Part shown: in pieces, positions 7,684-16,637 of the stretch
Layout of the letters: every line of letters starts with the position of its first letter
How positions within the stretch are numbered: the stretch's first letter is position 1
Source of the DNA: Kuafuiihalomonas sp039024635
GTDB lineage: Bacteria > Myxococcota > Kuafuiibacteriia > Kuafuiibacteriales > Kuafuiibacteriaceae
NCBI GenBank assembly: GCA_039024635.1
Contig: JBCCQA010000002.1
Coordinates: 186,001 to 250,000 of the forward strand
DNA length: 64,000 nt
Direction of reading: 5' to 3'
The notes under the pieces: model-generated
What the model was told of the DNA's origin: nothing
The model's input: only the letters and a program-made list of their open reading frames with translations
Database searches by the model: none
Translations under genes and position numbers: made by a program

Positions 7684-9047
7684 CCCACGTCGGGATCGTC
7701 GGAGGAGGGCCTTCCGGGCTGGCCGTGGCCGAAGCTCTGGGCCGTCGAGGACTTCGAACGACGGTCCTAGAAGCCGATGACCGAGTCGGGGGCAAAGTCG
7801 GTTCGGATATCCAGGAAGGCTTCGTTCTGGAGCATGGGCCCCACGGATTCCTGGGTCGCGTGCCGGCCGTCTTCGAGCTCATCGATCGCCTCGGTCTGAC
7901 GGACCAACTCATCGAGGCCGACGAGAGCAGCGCCCGCCGCTACTTGGTGCGAGCCGGCCGCCTTGTCCAGGTGCCCGAGGGTCCCGGCGATCTCATGAGC
8001 TCGTCCATCTTGTCGTGGCCCGGCAAGCTGCGGCTGATGACCGAACCTCTATGGCCGCCGGAGGGGCCCCGGGACGAATCGGTCCACGACTTTGCGGTTC
8101 GTCGACTTGGGCCCGAAGCAGCCGAGGTAATGGTGGACGCCATAGTGACCGGCATTTACGGCGGAGACCCTTCCCGGCTCTCCCTGCCCTCGGCCTTTCC
8201 CAGGATGCACGAACTGGAAAGCGAATACGGGAGCCTCATCCGAGCCCAGTTCGCCCTCGCCAAGAGCAACCGAGACCTCAGCCCAGAGGAGAAGCGGCGT
8301 CGGAAGTCCCTCCATAGCTTCAAGGGTGGACTTCAGCAGCTGGTAGATGGTTTGGCCCGGGCCTCGGGTCCCATCCTGACCCAGCACGAGGTCCGTCGAA
8401 TGGTGCCCACGGACGAGGGCTGGCGAGTCGAGGGATCCTTCGGGCAGCTGGATTTCGACGGCCTAGTGCTGGCTGCGCCAGCTTTCGTGGCGGGGGCCCT
8501 CCTGGGCCCGCTCTCGGATCAGGCGGGTCGGGCCGCCGAGGCTGTCGCACACGCACCGATCAGCGTGGTGATGCAGGCCTTTCCGGCCCAGGCCCTTCGA
8601 CGCCGACCCGAGGGGTTCGGCTTCTTGGCTCCCCACCGGGAGAACCGAGAGCTCCTCGGCTGTATTTGGGCATCCTCGGTCTTTCCGGACCATGCACCCC
8701 ATGGCCTGGTGTCCTTTCGAACTCTCCACGGTGGCGCCCGCCGTCCGGAGCTGGCCGAGGGCAGCGACGATGCCCTCATCGCCCGGTCGCGGGGCGAACT
8801 CGAGGCCTTGGCCGGGGTCGACCCCGAAGCCCGACCGATCCTGACCAAGGTCGTCCGGTGGCCCCGAGGCATCCCCCAGTACGAGCAGGGCCACGGCGAG
8901 CGGGTCCGAGCCATGGATCAGCTCGAGCGCCAGCACCCCGGGCTCTTCGTGGTCGGGAGCGGCTTCCGGGGGGTGGCCCTCTTGGATTGTCTAGAGGAGG
9001 GAGAGCGAGCGGCGGAGCGTATCAGCCGCTGGTGCTCCCCGTCCTGA
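7680..9047 (+). CDS. hemG: Protoporphyrinogen oxidase (FAD-dependent)
   Basis: This is the oxygen-dependent HemY/HemG-type flavoenzyme that oxidises protoporphyrinogen IX to protoporphyrin IX. The N-terminus VGIVGGGPSGLAVAEALG is the Rossmann FAD site, followed by GGKVGSDIQEGFVLEHGPHG, typical of this family. The C-terminal part has PQYEQGHGERV and GLFVVGSGFRGVALLDC, the second FAD contact. Length (455) is normal. GTG start at 7680 overlaps the hemE stop (GTGA). Its 3' end overlaps the convergent SDR gene by 26 bases. Confidence 0.93.
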   Translation: MTHVGIVGGGPSGLAVAEALGRRGLRTTVLEADDRVGGKVGSDIQEGFVLEHGPHGFLGRVPAVFELIDRLGLTDQLIEADESSARRYLVRAGRLVQVPEGPGDLMSSSILSWPGKLRLMTEPLWPPEGPRDESVHDFAVRRLGPEAAEVMVDAIVTGIYGGDPSRLSLPSAFPRMHELESEYGSLIRAQFALAKSNRDLSPEEKRRRKSLHSFKGGLQQLVDGLARASGPILTQHEVRRMVPTDEGWRVEGSFGQLDFDGLVLAAPAFVAGALLGPLSDQAGRAAEAVAHAPISVVMQAFPAQALRRRPEGFGFLAPHRENRELLGCIWASSVFPDHAPHGLVSFRTLHGGARRPELAEGSDDALIARSRGELEALAGVDPEARPILTKVVRWPRGIPQYEQGHGERVRAMDQLERQHPGLFVVGSGFRGVALLDCLEEGERAAERISRWCSPS

Positions 9048-9945
9048 AGGCTCGCATCGTGGTCGGTGCGTCGTACTCAGGAACGAAGCCGGCTTCCTTT
9101 CGAAAGGCATCGTCGTCCACCACCACCGGGTACTTGATGTGGCCCAGGGCGCCCGGTGGCAGCCTTGGGAGTCCGAAGCGGCCAAGGGCCCGGACGAAGA
9201 TGGGCTCCGGGATGGGCAGTCGGCTGCGCCCGGTTTCTTCGATCAGGGTAGAAAGCGGGACGGGGTTGGGTCCAGCTACGTTGTAGACCCCGCGCAAGTC
9301 GGGCTGCATCGCGCTCCGAATCGCCCTGGCCATGTCCAGCTCGTGCATGAACTGGAAGAGCGGATCGAATCCCAGAATGGTCGGGACCCGAGGCCCCCCC
9401 AAGAAGGACGCCAAGGTGGCCGCTCGGGAGGGTCCGAGCTGGTAGACGAGGCGAAGGATCACCGATTCCAGGCTGGGGTGCTGCCAAAGGGCAGTGGTGG
9501 CGTACAGGTCGGCTGCCACCAGATCGGCGAGCTCGGGGAAGGTCGTGCTGGCCATGGGAGGCGAAGACTCCCGATGAAAGAGGGGCGATTCAGGGGTTGC
9601 GCCATAGTAGGTGTGGCGACCGACGAAGATCGCTTTTCGGGCACCGTAGCGCGCGCAATTGTCGAAGACGGCCCGGGTCCCGTGAAGGTTGATGCGATAG
9701 CGATCCTCGGTCTTCCGCTCAAGGTGGGTCACCGTCGCCATGTGCACGACCACGTCGGGCCGAAAGGTCCGAAATACGTCCTCTGCCGGCCGCTTTCGGA
9801 TGTCGAATGGGTGGAGCTTCACCCCCTCCGGCGGGTCCAGCCAGGGACGACGGTCGATGCCGACGACCTTCGCGCCATCCTGGACCAGCATCTGGGTCAA
9901 ATGGCGTCCCACGATGCTGCTGATTCCGGCGATCAGCACCTTCAT
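9022..9945 (-). CDS. SDR-family (NAD-dependent epimerase-like) protein
   Basis: Starting from ATG at 9945 the 307-residue protein begins MKVLIAGISSIVGRHL, an extended-SDR Rossmann motif, and keeps VVHMATVTHLER and the C-terminal VYNVAGPNPVPLSTLI. At the place where the catalytic YxxxK normally lies the sequence reads TFPELADLVAADLY, so the Tyr and Lys are not evident. It may bind NAD(P) without being a standard epimerase. Upstream in-frame sequence belongs to the acyltransferase gene in another frame. The start overlaps that gene's stop (ATGA), implying coupled translation and a shared lipid or polysaccharide role. Confidence 0.82.
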   Translation of the reverse strand: MKVLIAGISSIVGRHLTQMLVQDGAKVVGIDRRPWLDPPEGVKLHPFDIRKRPAEDVFRTFRPDVVVHMATVTHLERKTEDRYRINLHGTRAVFDNCARYGARKAIFVGRHTYYGATPESPLFHRESSPPMASTTFPELADLVAADLYATTALWQHPSLESVILRLVYQLGPSRAATLASFLGGPRVPTILGFDPLFQFMHELDMARAIRSAMQPDLRGVYNVAGPNPVPLSTLIEETGRSRLPIPEPIFVRALGRFGLPRLPPGALGHIKYPVVVDDDAFRKEAGFVPEYDAPTTMRAFRTGSTSG

Positions 9946-10742
9946 GTTCGTCCCTCGTCGATGAGGCCGCGGACCTCGGACTTGACCTGATCCACCCAGC
10001 CCATGATCACCGCGTCTTCCTCGCTGCCGTTTCCGTCGAAGTGCATGGCTCGTCCGTAGCGCACCTCGAGAGGTACGGGTCGCGGCAGCGCGAGGCCGTA
10101 AGGCGTGATCGGCACGTAGGGTACCCCAAGCCGTTTCCCTAGGCCGTACAGGTTCATGATGGTGGGGATGGCTTCGCCTCCACCCAGGAATCCAAAGGGG
10201 ATGATCGGCGTGTTGGTCTTGAGAGCCAGGCGCATGAAGCCGGTCCCGAACTCGAGCAGACTGTTCCGTTCCCAATAGAGTTTCGCCGTTCCCCGCGCGC
10301 CCTCCGGAAAGACCATCAGCAGCCGGTCGTGGCGAAGAAGATGTTCGGCGTTCTCGGGCAGTCCGACGAAGTGTCCGGTGCGGGCGTTCATGCCAGATAC
10401 GAAGGGCATCCGGTACATGAATTTGTCGGCCATACTTTGGACGAGCCGAGGCGGCTCCTTGTCGAGGAAGCAGGAGGCGACGACCATCATCCCGTCCACC
10501 GCCCAGCCACCGGAGTGGTTGCCGACCAGCATGGCTCGACCGCGGACGGGTACGTTCTCCAGGCCGAGAGCCCGAACCCGAAAGTACCGTCGATAGAAGA
10601 ACTGAAGGAGGGACAGAGAGAGGACAAGGTCCTTCTTCCTGATCCCGTAGGGGTCGAGGCCGAGCTCGTCGAACGGGATCTCCAAGCGGTCGACCCGGTC
10701 ACGGACCTCGGGGGAGTCGGTGAGCCCCATCGACAGGGGCAT
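9942..10742 (-). CDS. Phospholipid/glycerol acyltransferase family protein
   Basis: The 266-residue protein has the PlsC-like acyltransferase blocks: AMLVGNHSGGWAVDGMMV carries the catalytic His and a downstream Asp, VFPEGARGTAKL is the FPEG motif, and TPIIPFGFLGGGEAI is the closing block. Spacing between His and Asp is longer than HX4D, as in the lysophospholipid acyltransferases that resemble diacylglycerol acyltransferases. It is expected at the inner face of the membrane. The first in-frame ATG is used; MGLTDSPE is an alternative start. It is divergent from the NtrC-type regulator with 62 bases between starts. Confidence 0.85.
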   Translation of the reverse strand: MPLSMGLTDSPEVRDRVDRLEIPFDELGLDPYGIRKKDLVLSLSLLQFFYRRYFRVRALGLENVPVRGRAMLVGNHSGGWAVDGMMVVASCFLDKEPPRLVQSMADKFMYRMPFVSGMNARTGHFVGLPENAEHLLRHDRLLMVFPEGARGTAKLYWERNSLLEFGTGFMRLALKTNTPIIPFGFLGGGEAIPTIMNLYGLGKRLGVPYVPITPYGLALPRPVPLEVRYGRAMHFDGNGSEEDAVIMGWVDQVKSEVRGLIDEGRT

Positions 10743-10804
10743 AGCACGTTTTCTCCTCTTCCCCTTCGATCGACCCGGCTCCCGGGAGCCGTTAAGAAGG
10801 AGGC

Positions 10805-12160
10805 ATGCGGGTCCTGATCGTCGACGACGAGCGTGCCATTCGCTCCGCGCTTCGGACCGCCCTCGGCATGGAGGGAATCGAGGTCGAGGAAGCGGGGAAT
10901 CTCGATGAGGCTCGACGTCGCTTGTCGGAAGGAGGTCAGGACGTCGTATTGCTAGATCTCAGGCTCCCCGATGGGGACGGATTGAGTCTTTTCGATCCTC
11001 CGGGGGTCGATGCCCCGGTCGTCGTCATGAGCGGACACGGGACGATGGATGACGTCGTCCGGGCGCTCAGGCGTGGGGCTCGAGACTACCTAGAGAAGCC
11101 GGTGGGACCTGACCGGGTCGTCGTCACCCTTCGCAACGCCGTGGAACTCAGTCGGCTCCACCGTGAGAACGAGGCCCTGCAGGAAGCGCTGGGGCGAGCC
11201 GAGGGCTCTCGGGCCATCATCGGTCGCTCACCGGCCATCGAGTCGCTTCGCCGTCAAATGGAGCGGGTCGCGGCCTCCGAAGGACGGGTCTTGATCACGG
11301 GCGAAAACGGGAGCGGCAAGGAGCTCGTGGCCCGAGGGCTTCACGATGGGAGTCCTCGCGCTTCGGGGCCCTTCGTTTCACTCAACTGTGGAGCTGTGCC
11401 CTCTGAGCTCATCGAGGCGGAGCTCTTCGGCCACGAGCGAGGAGCTTTCACCGGGGCCGACCGACGGCGAGAAGGCCGCTTCGAGCAGGCCCATGAAGGG
11501 ACGCTCTTCTTGGACGAGGTGGGCGATATGCCCGCCTCCATGCAGGTTAAGTTGCTCAGGGTCCTCCAGACAGGACAGTTCGAACGGGTCGGCGGCCGCG
11601 ATGCTCTGCGGGTGGACGTACGAGTCTTGGCCGCCACCAATAAGGATCTAGAGGCAGAAGTGCAGGCAGGGCGCTTCCGCGAGGATCTCTACTATCGGCT
11701 GGCCGTCGTTCCTTTGGAGGTCCCGCCCCTCCGCGCCCGGCGAGAGGACGTCCCCTTGTTGGTCGAGCACCTCGTCGAGGAGCTGGCGGCCCGAAATCAC
11801 CTGGAGCCCAAACCCTTCGATGAGGAAGCCTTGGCCGTCCTGAGCCGACACGACTTCCCCGGCAACGTGAGAGAACTCCGAAACCTCGTCGAGCGAATTC
11901 TGATCTTGGCGCCGCCCGAAGCCGCATGCATCGAGGCCGAGCACGTCGAGGCCATGATGCCCCGCCGTCGAGGATCCGGACCGGTGTGGGATGCCCAGCA
12001 GTCTTTGTCTGCCCAACTGTTGGAGATCGAGCGCGCTCTGGTCAGAGAGGCCCTCGCGGCCCACGAGGGCCACGTTCCCTCCACGGCCCGAGCGCTGGGC
12101 ATCGAGCGCAGCAACTTCCACAAAAAGCTCAAGGCCCTCGGCCTCAAAGACCAGGGGTGA
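10805..12160 (+). CDS. NtrC-family sigma-54 response regulator
   Basis: Three domains: a receiver (residues 1-120, Asp51 in VVLLDLRLPDGDG, Lys in YLEKPV), an AAA+ sigma-54 activation domain (about 140-375) with Walker A GENGSGKE, the sigma-54 contact loop GAFTGA and Walker B GTLFLDEVGD, and a C-terminal Fis-type helix-turn-helix (STARALGIERSNFHKKL). It should be phosphorylated by a partner histidine kinase and activate sigma-54 promoters. No kinase is adjacent. ATG at 10805 lies after GGAGGC, a reasonable ribosome-binding site. Confidence 0.95.
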   Translation: MRVLIVDDERAIRSALRTALGMEGIEVEEAGNLDEARRRLSEGGQDVVLLDLRLPDGDGLSLFDPPGVDAPVVVMSGHGTMDDVVRALRRGARDYLEKPVGPDRVVVTLRNAVELSRLHRENEALQEALGRAEGSRAIIGRSPAIESLRRQMERVAASEGRVLITGENGSGKELVARGLHDGSPRASGPFVSLNCGAVPSELIEAELFGHERGAFTGADRRREGRFEQAHEGTLFLDEVGDMPASMQVKLLRVLQTGQFERVGGRDALRVDVRVLAATNKDLEAEVQAGRFREDLYYRLAVVPLEVPPLRARREDVPLLVEHLVEELAARNHLEPKPFDEEALAVLSRHDFPGNVRELRNLVERILILAPPEAACIEAEHVEAMMPRRRGSGPVWDAQQSLSAQLLEIERALVREALAAHEGHVPSTARALGIERSNFHKKLKALGLKDQG

Positions 12161-12212
12161 ACCTCGGGGTGAGTTCACCAAAGACTCACCGGTCACTGTG
12201 GTGTTCGCCACC
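12156..12212 (+). promoter_or_regulatory. Cluster of overlapping hairpins after the NtrC-type gene
   Basis: Three inverted repeats follow each other: ggtgaac (12156-12162) with gttcacc (12173-12179), ggtgagt (12168-12174) with actcacc (12184-12190), and gtgg (12198-12201) with ccac (12208-12211). The first two share bases and cannot form together. No T-tract follows, so a classic intrinsic terminator is not supported. They lie between the regulator and the TPR lipoprotein. Confidence 0.4.
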
Positions 12213-12319
12213 CGGCGTCGGGTCCGTCTCACCCGCTGCAGGACGTCGATCGGGCGACAATGGACCCAGGTGCCTTGGCACGAGCTTCGCAATCTCAGTG
12301 ATCCGAAAGGAATCCACTG

Positions 12320-13249
12320 ATGCGAACACACACCAGCCAGCTTCTCCTCACTCCGTTGATGCTCGGGGCCTGTGGCCCCATTCACGAGGCCCCTACTTCG
12401 ACGCAAGGGCGGGCCCCACTCATCGATGCGGCCTCCTCGGAAGCTCCGTCCGTCACGTCGAAGTCCGAGCTCGACATCGCGCCCGTTGCGCCCGCCGTCC
12501 CGGCCAATGGGATCGATCCCCTGTCCCTTCCTGACCCTGCCCCCGGCATCGACCACGCGTTTCGGGCCGAGCGACTGCTCGACGCGGGGGACCTACCAGG
12601 TGCGCTCGAGAGTCTGCGTCGTCATTTGGCCAGCAATCCCGAAACGACGGCGCTGCTCCTTCGGATCGGTCGACTGTTCCGCTCTTTGGGCCAGCCCGAG
12701 CGAGCTCGGGTAGCCCTGCTGCGGGCCGAGCAGCGGGAACCGGATGCCGTCGACGTGCTCTTGGAGCTCGGCCGGCTGGAGATGGCCGTCGATGACCCGA
12801 AGGCGGCCCAGGTCTGGGGCCGGCGCGGGGTGAAGCTTCAGCCCGACGACGCACGGCTGTGGAACCTTCTGGGTCGGTCCGCCATGGCGCGGAGTGCCTT
12901 TCAGTCTGCCGAGTTCGCCTATCGGCGGGCGGTGGAGCTCGCCCCGACGCATGGGATGTATTTGAACAATCTGGGTCTGCTCTACGTCCTGCAACGGGAC
13001 GGTGAGCGGGCGGTCTCCGCCCTCGAAGCGAGTCTGGAGAGCTTTGGCTCCGACGCTCCGCGCTTCGTCTATAACAACCTGGGTCTGGGACGGGAGCTAC
13101 AGGGTGACCTGCAGGGGGCGGCACGCGCTTTTCGAGAGGCCCTTCTGAAGGACCCCGGCTACGTCCGAGCCCACGTCAATCTGGAGCGGATTCAGTCGAT
13201 GCGGGTCGCGAAGGTGGACGCCCTGTCGGAGACCCCGAACACGCCCTGA
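12320..13249 (+). CDS. TPR-repeat lipoprotein
   Basis: The N-terminus MRTHTSQLLLTPLMLGACGP has a lipobox (LGAC), predicting a lipid-anchored periplasmic or outer-membrane protein of 309 residues. After a Pro/Ala/Ser linker come about five TPRs, e.g. AERLLDAGDLPGALESLRRH, ARLWNLLGRSAMARSAFQSA and MYLNNLGLLYVLQRDGERAV. Likely a scaffold or assembly factor; no specific partner is visible. It lies 159 bases after the sigma-54 regulator, separated by a hairpin cluster. Its end overlaps the convergent membrane-protein gene by 58 bases. Confidence 0.82.
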   Translation: MRTHTSQLLLTPLMLGACGPIHEAPTSTQGRAPLIDAASSEAPSVTSKSELDIAPVAPAVPANGIDPLSLPDPAPGIDHAFRAERLLDAGDLPGALESLRRHLASNPETTALLLRIGRLFRSLGQPERARVALLRAEQREPDAVDVLLELGRLEMAVDDPKAAQVWGRRGVKLQPDDARLWNLLGRSAMARSAFQSAEFAYRRAVELAPTHGMYLNNLGLLYVLQRDGERAVSALEASLESFGSDAPRFVYNNLGLGRELQGDLQGAARAFREALLKDPGYVRAHVNLERIQSMRVAKVDALSETPNTP

Positions 13250-13767
13250 ACGGTGCCGCAGGGGAAAGGTCCGCAGCGAGCGATGTCCTCCAGCTGAAGT
13301 CTTGCGAATCCAGACTCGTAGCGGGCCTCTCTTGCGGTCTTCCCTGCGTCCACGATGTCGTAGATCGACAAGGCTCCGGTGAGGCCGCCTCCGATCAAAG
13401 CTAGCGCAAGGCCCAAGCCGTCCAAGGATTCATCGGCCCGTGCCCGCACGATCGAGCCACTCGTCATCATGCCGGTCGACAGCGTCCGCAGGCCGAAGGT
13501 CACCCAGGCGTTGGTGCCGCCCTTTGCGTACCACTGGCCGACCGAGGGGCCGACAGCAGCGCCGGTCGAGATGAGCGCAAGGCCCGTGTAGAGCCGGTTG
13601 TCCGAAGCCGTGCCTCTGCTGGTCCCGAGCATGATGACTCCGGACGCCACCGGAAGTGCAAACGAGGCCGCGGACAGGGTTCGGGCCACGCCCGGTTTGG
13701 GGGCGGCCTTCGCTTCGACGGCACCAAAGAACATTAGCCCCAGCATGAGGCCCAGCCTTTGTTTCAT
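13192..13767 (-). CDS. Membrane protein at the end of the kinase operon
   Basis: From ATG at 13767 the 191-residue product has a signal-like N-terminus (MKQRLGLMLGLMFFGAVEAKA) and several hydrophobic segments (SFALPVASGVIMLG, LYTGLALISTGAAVG, GLALALIGGGLTGALS). No family is recognised. It could be a small outer- or inner-membrane protein. The start overlaps the kinase stop by four bases (ATGA), so it is translated with the Ser/Thr kinase and may be its substrate or membrane partner. Confidence 0.65.
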   Translation of the reverse strand: MKQRLGLMLGLMFFGAVEAKAAPKPGVARTLSAASFALPVASGVIMLGTSRGTASDNRLYTGLALISTGAAVGPSVGQWYAKGGTNAWVTFGLRTLSTGMMTSGSIVRARADESLDGLGLALALIGGGLTGALSIYDIVDAGKTAREARYESGFARLQLEDIARCGPFPCGTVQGVFGVSDRASTFATRID

Positions 13768-15782
13768 CGAGTCCGAGCCAGGTTGATGCGGAGCGAGATC
13801 TTGGGATCTTCGGCCGACAGCTGCACAGGAACCGTCTGAGGCGCGAACCCATCGGCCTCGACGAACACCTGGATCTCTCGGCCGAATGGCAAACCGCGAA
13901 CCATCACCTTTCCCGAGCCTCGGTCGATGCCATCGATCTTGACTCGGGCGCTGGGGGGCGAGGGCGTGACCACCACCGAACCGGTGCTGGGGACCAGAGC
14001 AGGGTTGAGTTCGAGCGTTTCTCCAGGTCGGAGCTGTAGCTCCCTGCGCATGGGCTCGAAGCCGTCTTTGTTGAGCTCGACCACAACGGGACCGTTGCCC
14101 GTGACCTTGGCCAATAGAGGTGTGGCCTCGGGCTGGAGGGCGCCGTTGATGGTCACGCGGGCCCCGGACGGGCGGGTGCGTATCGAGATCTCGGCCCGGG
14201 GTGGTTCTCGGTCGAGGACCAGCGCGAGCACGCCCGCCACAGCAGCCAAGGCGCCGAGGGCCCAAGCTGCTTTGGTGAGGCCTCCGCCTCCGGCCGCTTC
14301 GCTCGCGGTGACGTTGGGGGCCGAAGCCCGAGCAGGGGAGGGACGGGGATAGGCAGCTCGGGACGGCGGGGCAGCCGGGCTTTGGGCCGGTCCGGCCGGC
14401 GGGGCGCTCACCCGAGGCCGGGGTTCGGGTCGGGGCTCGGGCCTCGGTTGAGGCGGACTGGGATCGACGCGTTGGGGGCCTTGCGGGGAGACCCGGGGCG
14501 GGGAGGCCGGTTCGACCGCCATGGTGGTGGCCAGGCCGTCTTCTTCGTCTTCGCCAGGCCCTTCCGCGCCGAAGGGAGAGGTGATGGCCAAGGTCCGGGA
14601 GTCACTGTCGGCCACCCGCTCGGCGCTGGTGGTGGTGGCCATCAGCTCCTCGGGCTCAACCGGGCTCATGCGGAGGACCGTCGGCGCGTCGATGTCTTCC
14701 TCCTCTTCGGCCTGGGGAGGGGCCAGAGGTTCAGGGGTCGCGGCGGGGGTGCCGGCCGTCGGCGCGTCGACCGACACGACGCCCGGCAGCTCCAAGGAGG
14801 CGGGGTCCTCGGCCTCCAGAGGTCGCTTGGCCTTCTCGGGAAACATCTCCAACAGCACGGAAGCCAGGGCCGAGTCGCCGCTCGCCATTTCTTTGCGGGC
14901 GAAAGTCATGTCCATGGCGAACTCGGTCAGGGCATCGGCCAGGGCCTGGGCGTTCTCGAAACGCTCGTCGGGGTCCTTGGCCAAGGCCTTGGCCACGATG
15001 GCGTCGAGATGAGGATTCACCGGAGCCCCTCGGCTGGAGGGTGGCGGCACTTCCTTGGCGAGCACCGCTTCGATCGTCTCCACCGCCGAACTCCCGGCGA
15101 AGGGATTCTCGCCTACCAGCAGTTCGTAGAGAAGGACGCCGGCCGCGAAGACGTCGACCCGGCCGTCGACGGGCTTTTCTTCCAGTCGCTCCGGCGCCAT
15201 GTAGGCGTACTTGCCTTTCACGATCCCGGCCGCCGTGTGATGTAGGCGTTCGGCGGCGGTGGCGATGCCGAAGTCGGTGATCTTGACCTCGCCTTCGAAG
15301 CTGAGGAGCACGTTTTGCGGAGAGATGTCCCGGTGCACGATGCCCATGGGACGTCCGTCGGGCCCTGTTCGGGTGTGCGCGAAGTGAAGGCCCTTGCAGG
15401 CTTCGGCCACGATGTAGAGGGCCAAGGGGACCTCGACCCAGGAGTCTCTCGCCGAGTGACGTTCGTAGAGGTCGTAGACGTTGACCCCGTTCACGTACTC
15501 CATGGCGATGAAGTACGTGTCGCCCACCTGATCCAGGTCGATGACCTGAACGATGTTGCGATGGTGCAGATGCATCGCGATGCGCGCTTCATCGATGAAC
15601 ATCTTCACGAACTCCTGATCTCGGGTGAAGTTCGCGTGGATCAGCTTCAGGGCGACCAGTCTCTGGAAGCCCATGGCGCCTGTGGCACGGGCCAAGAAGA
15701 CCTCGGCCATCCCCCCGGACGCGATGCGATTGATGACCTGGTAGCGACCCAGGCGCGGAAAAGGGTCCGAAGGGCTGCTCAT
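13764..15782 (-). CDS. Ser/Thr protein kinase with C-terminal PEGA domain
   Basis: Residues about 12-280 form a Hanks-type kinase with all key motifs: glycine loop IASGGMAEVFLA, VALK lysine, catalytic HRDISPQNVL, DFGIAT and the APE motif MAPERL. A long Pro/Ala/Glu linker leads to one transmembrane helix near residue 520 (WALGALAAVAGVLALVL). Outside it lies a PEGA-type region (ISIRTRPSGARVTINGAL, SVVVTPSPPSARVKIDGI). It should phosphorylate cytoplasmic targets in response to envelope cues. It is downstream of the RsbW-like and STAS genes, 49 bases after the STAS stop, suggesting one signalling operon. Confidence 0.95.
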   Translation of the reverse strand: MSSPSDPFPRLGRYQVINRIASGGMAEVFLARATGAMGFQRLVALKLIHANFTRDQEFVKMFIDEARIAMHLHHRNIVQVIDLDQVGDTYFIAMEYVNGVNVYDLYERHSARDSWVEVPLALYIVAEACKGLHFAHTRTGPDGRPMGIVHRDISPQNVLLSFEGEVKITDFGIATAAERLHHTAAGIVKGKYAYMAPERLEEKPVDGRVDVFAAGVLLYELLVGENPFAGSSAVETIEAVLAKEVPPPSSRGAPVNPHLDAIVAKALAKDPDERFENAQALADALTEFAMDMTFARKEMASGDSALASVLLEMFPEKAKRPLEAEDPASLELPGVVSVDAPTAGTPAATPEPLAPPQAEEEEDIDAPTVLRMSPVEPEELMATTTSAERVADSDSRTLAITSPFGAEGPGEDEEDGLATTMAVEPASPPRVSPQGPQRVDPSPPQPRPEPRPEPRPRVSAPPAGPAQSPAAPPSRAAYPRPSPARASAPNVTASEAAGGGGLTKAAWALGALAAVAGVLALVLDREPPRAEISIRTRPSGARVTINGALQPEATPLLAKVTGNGPVVVELNKDGFEPMRRELQLRPGETLELNPALVPSTGSVVVTPSPPSARVKIDGIDRGSGKVMVRGLPFGREIQVFVEADGFAPQTVPVQLSAEDPKISLRINLARTR

Positions 15783-15831
15783 GGGGGCGGAGGGAGACTA
15801 GCAGTTCGCCCGCCGAGGCTAAACGGGTCCT

Positions 15832-16128
15832 TCAGTCCATCTGGTCGAGCACGAAGCCGTCGGGCCGGGTCATCTCAAGGAGTCGCGCCAGAGTCGCCGA
15901 TGGGGTTTCGACGCTGAGCTCGAAGTCCTCGTTCCGAGCCGCCTTGCGGAGGCTAACCAGGGCAGCGAGGCCAGAGGAGTCCACGAAGTCGACCTCCGAC
16001 AGGTCCAGGCTGAAGGCCCGAAGGCCCCGATGTAGCCCTCTCTGGAGGTCTTCCCGGAGCCGTCGACCCTCTTCTCGCGTGAGGGTGCCACGGATCCGAA
16101 GGGCCAACTGTCCCCTCGGCAGGCTCAC
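15832..16128 (-). CDS. STAS-domain anti-sigma factor antagonist
   Basis: From GTG at 16128 the 98-residue protein is a single STAS domain. LALRIRGTLTREEGRRL is the first strand-helix, and FSLDLSEVDFVDSSGLAALV is the helix carrying the conserved Ser (DSSG) phosphorylated by RsbW-type kinases. Its GTG overlaps the stop of the upstream ATPase gene (GTGA). The pair is a partner-switching module: the antagonist sequesters the kinase when unphosphorylated. The sigma factor or other target is not adjacent. Confidence 0.85.
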   Translation of the reverse strand: MSLPRGQLALRIRGTLTREEGRRLREDLQRGLHRGLRAFSLDLSEVDFVDSSGLAALVSLRKAARNEDFELSVETPSATLARLLEMTRPDGFVLDQMD

Positions 16129-16550
16129 GAATGGCCCCGAGGGATCCGGGGGTCGAGGGCGAGCCGCATGATGTTCTTGCCCCCCTCTCGCTCGTAGCGG
16201 ATCTCGTCCAGGAGCTGCTCCATCATCCACAGACCGCGGCCGGCCTCGGCTTCATTGGCGGGGAGCGGAGGCTCGGGTTCGAACGGAAAGCCGGGTCCAG
16301 AGTCGTGGACCGCGGCTTCCAGTTTGTCGGGGGCGGCTCGCACCTCCACATGAAGTGTACGCCCGTCTTCGCCGTGGCCGTGGACGATGGCGTTGCTGGT
16401 GGCTTCGACCAAGGCCAGCCGGAAGTCTATCAGGGTGGCCGAGTCCACCCGCAGCTCTTGGCATATCTCGGCCTGGACGGCGGTCCACAGTTCATCGAGG
16501 ACCGACAGTTGGCTCGGAATCTCGAACCAGAGCACGATCTCCCGTGACAC
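16125..16550 (-). CDS. RsbW-like anti-sigma ATPase/serine kinase
   Basis: A GHKL ATPase domain of about 141 residues starting from GTG at 16550 (TTG at 16556 is possible). N-box LALVEATSNAIVHGHG, G1 box AVHDSGPGFPF and G2 region AGRGLWMMEQLLDEI match the RsbW/SpoIIAB family. Such proteins bind a sigma factor or other client and phosphorylate a STAS antagonist. The long frame continuing upstream of 16550 is antisense to the YkgJ gene and is not used. It is divergent from that gene, with 87 bases shared as regulatory space. Confidence 0.83.
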   Translation of the reverse strand: MSREIVLWFEIPSQLSVLDELWTAVQAEICQELRVDSATLIDFRLALVEATSNAIVHGHGEDGRTLHVEVRAAPDKLEAAVHDSGPGFPFEPEPPLPANEAEAGRGLWMMEQLLDEIRYEREGGKNIMRLALDPRIPRGHS

Positions 16551-16637
16551 GCTCAAGACATCGGACGTCTTGGTCGTTTCATGAGCGGACGCCGGTCGAC
16601 TTGACAGGATCGCGCTTCCCCCGAAGAAGAGGCGAAG

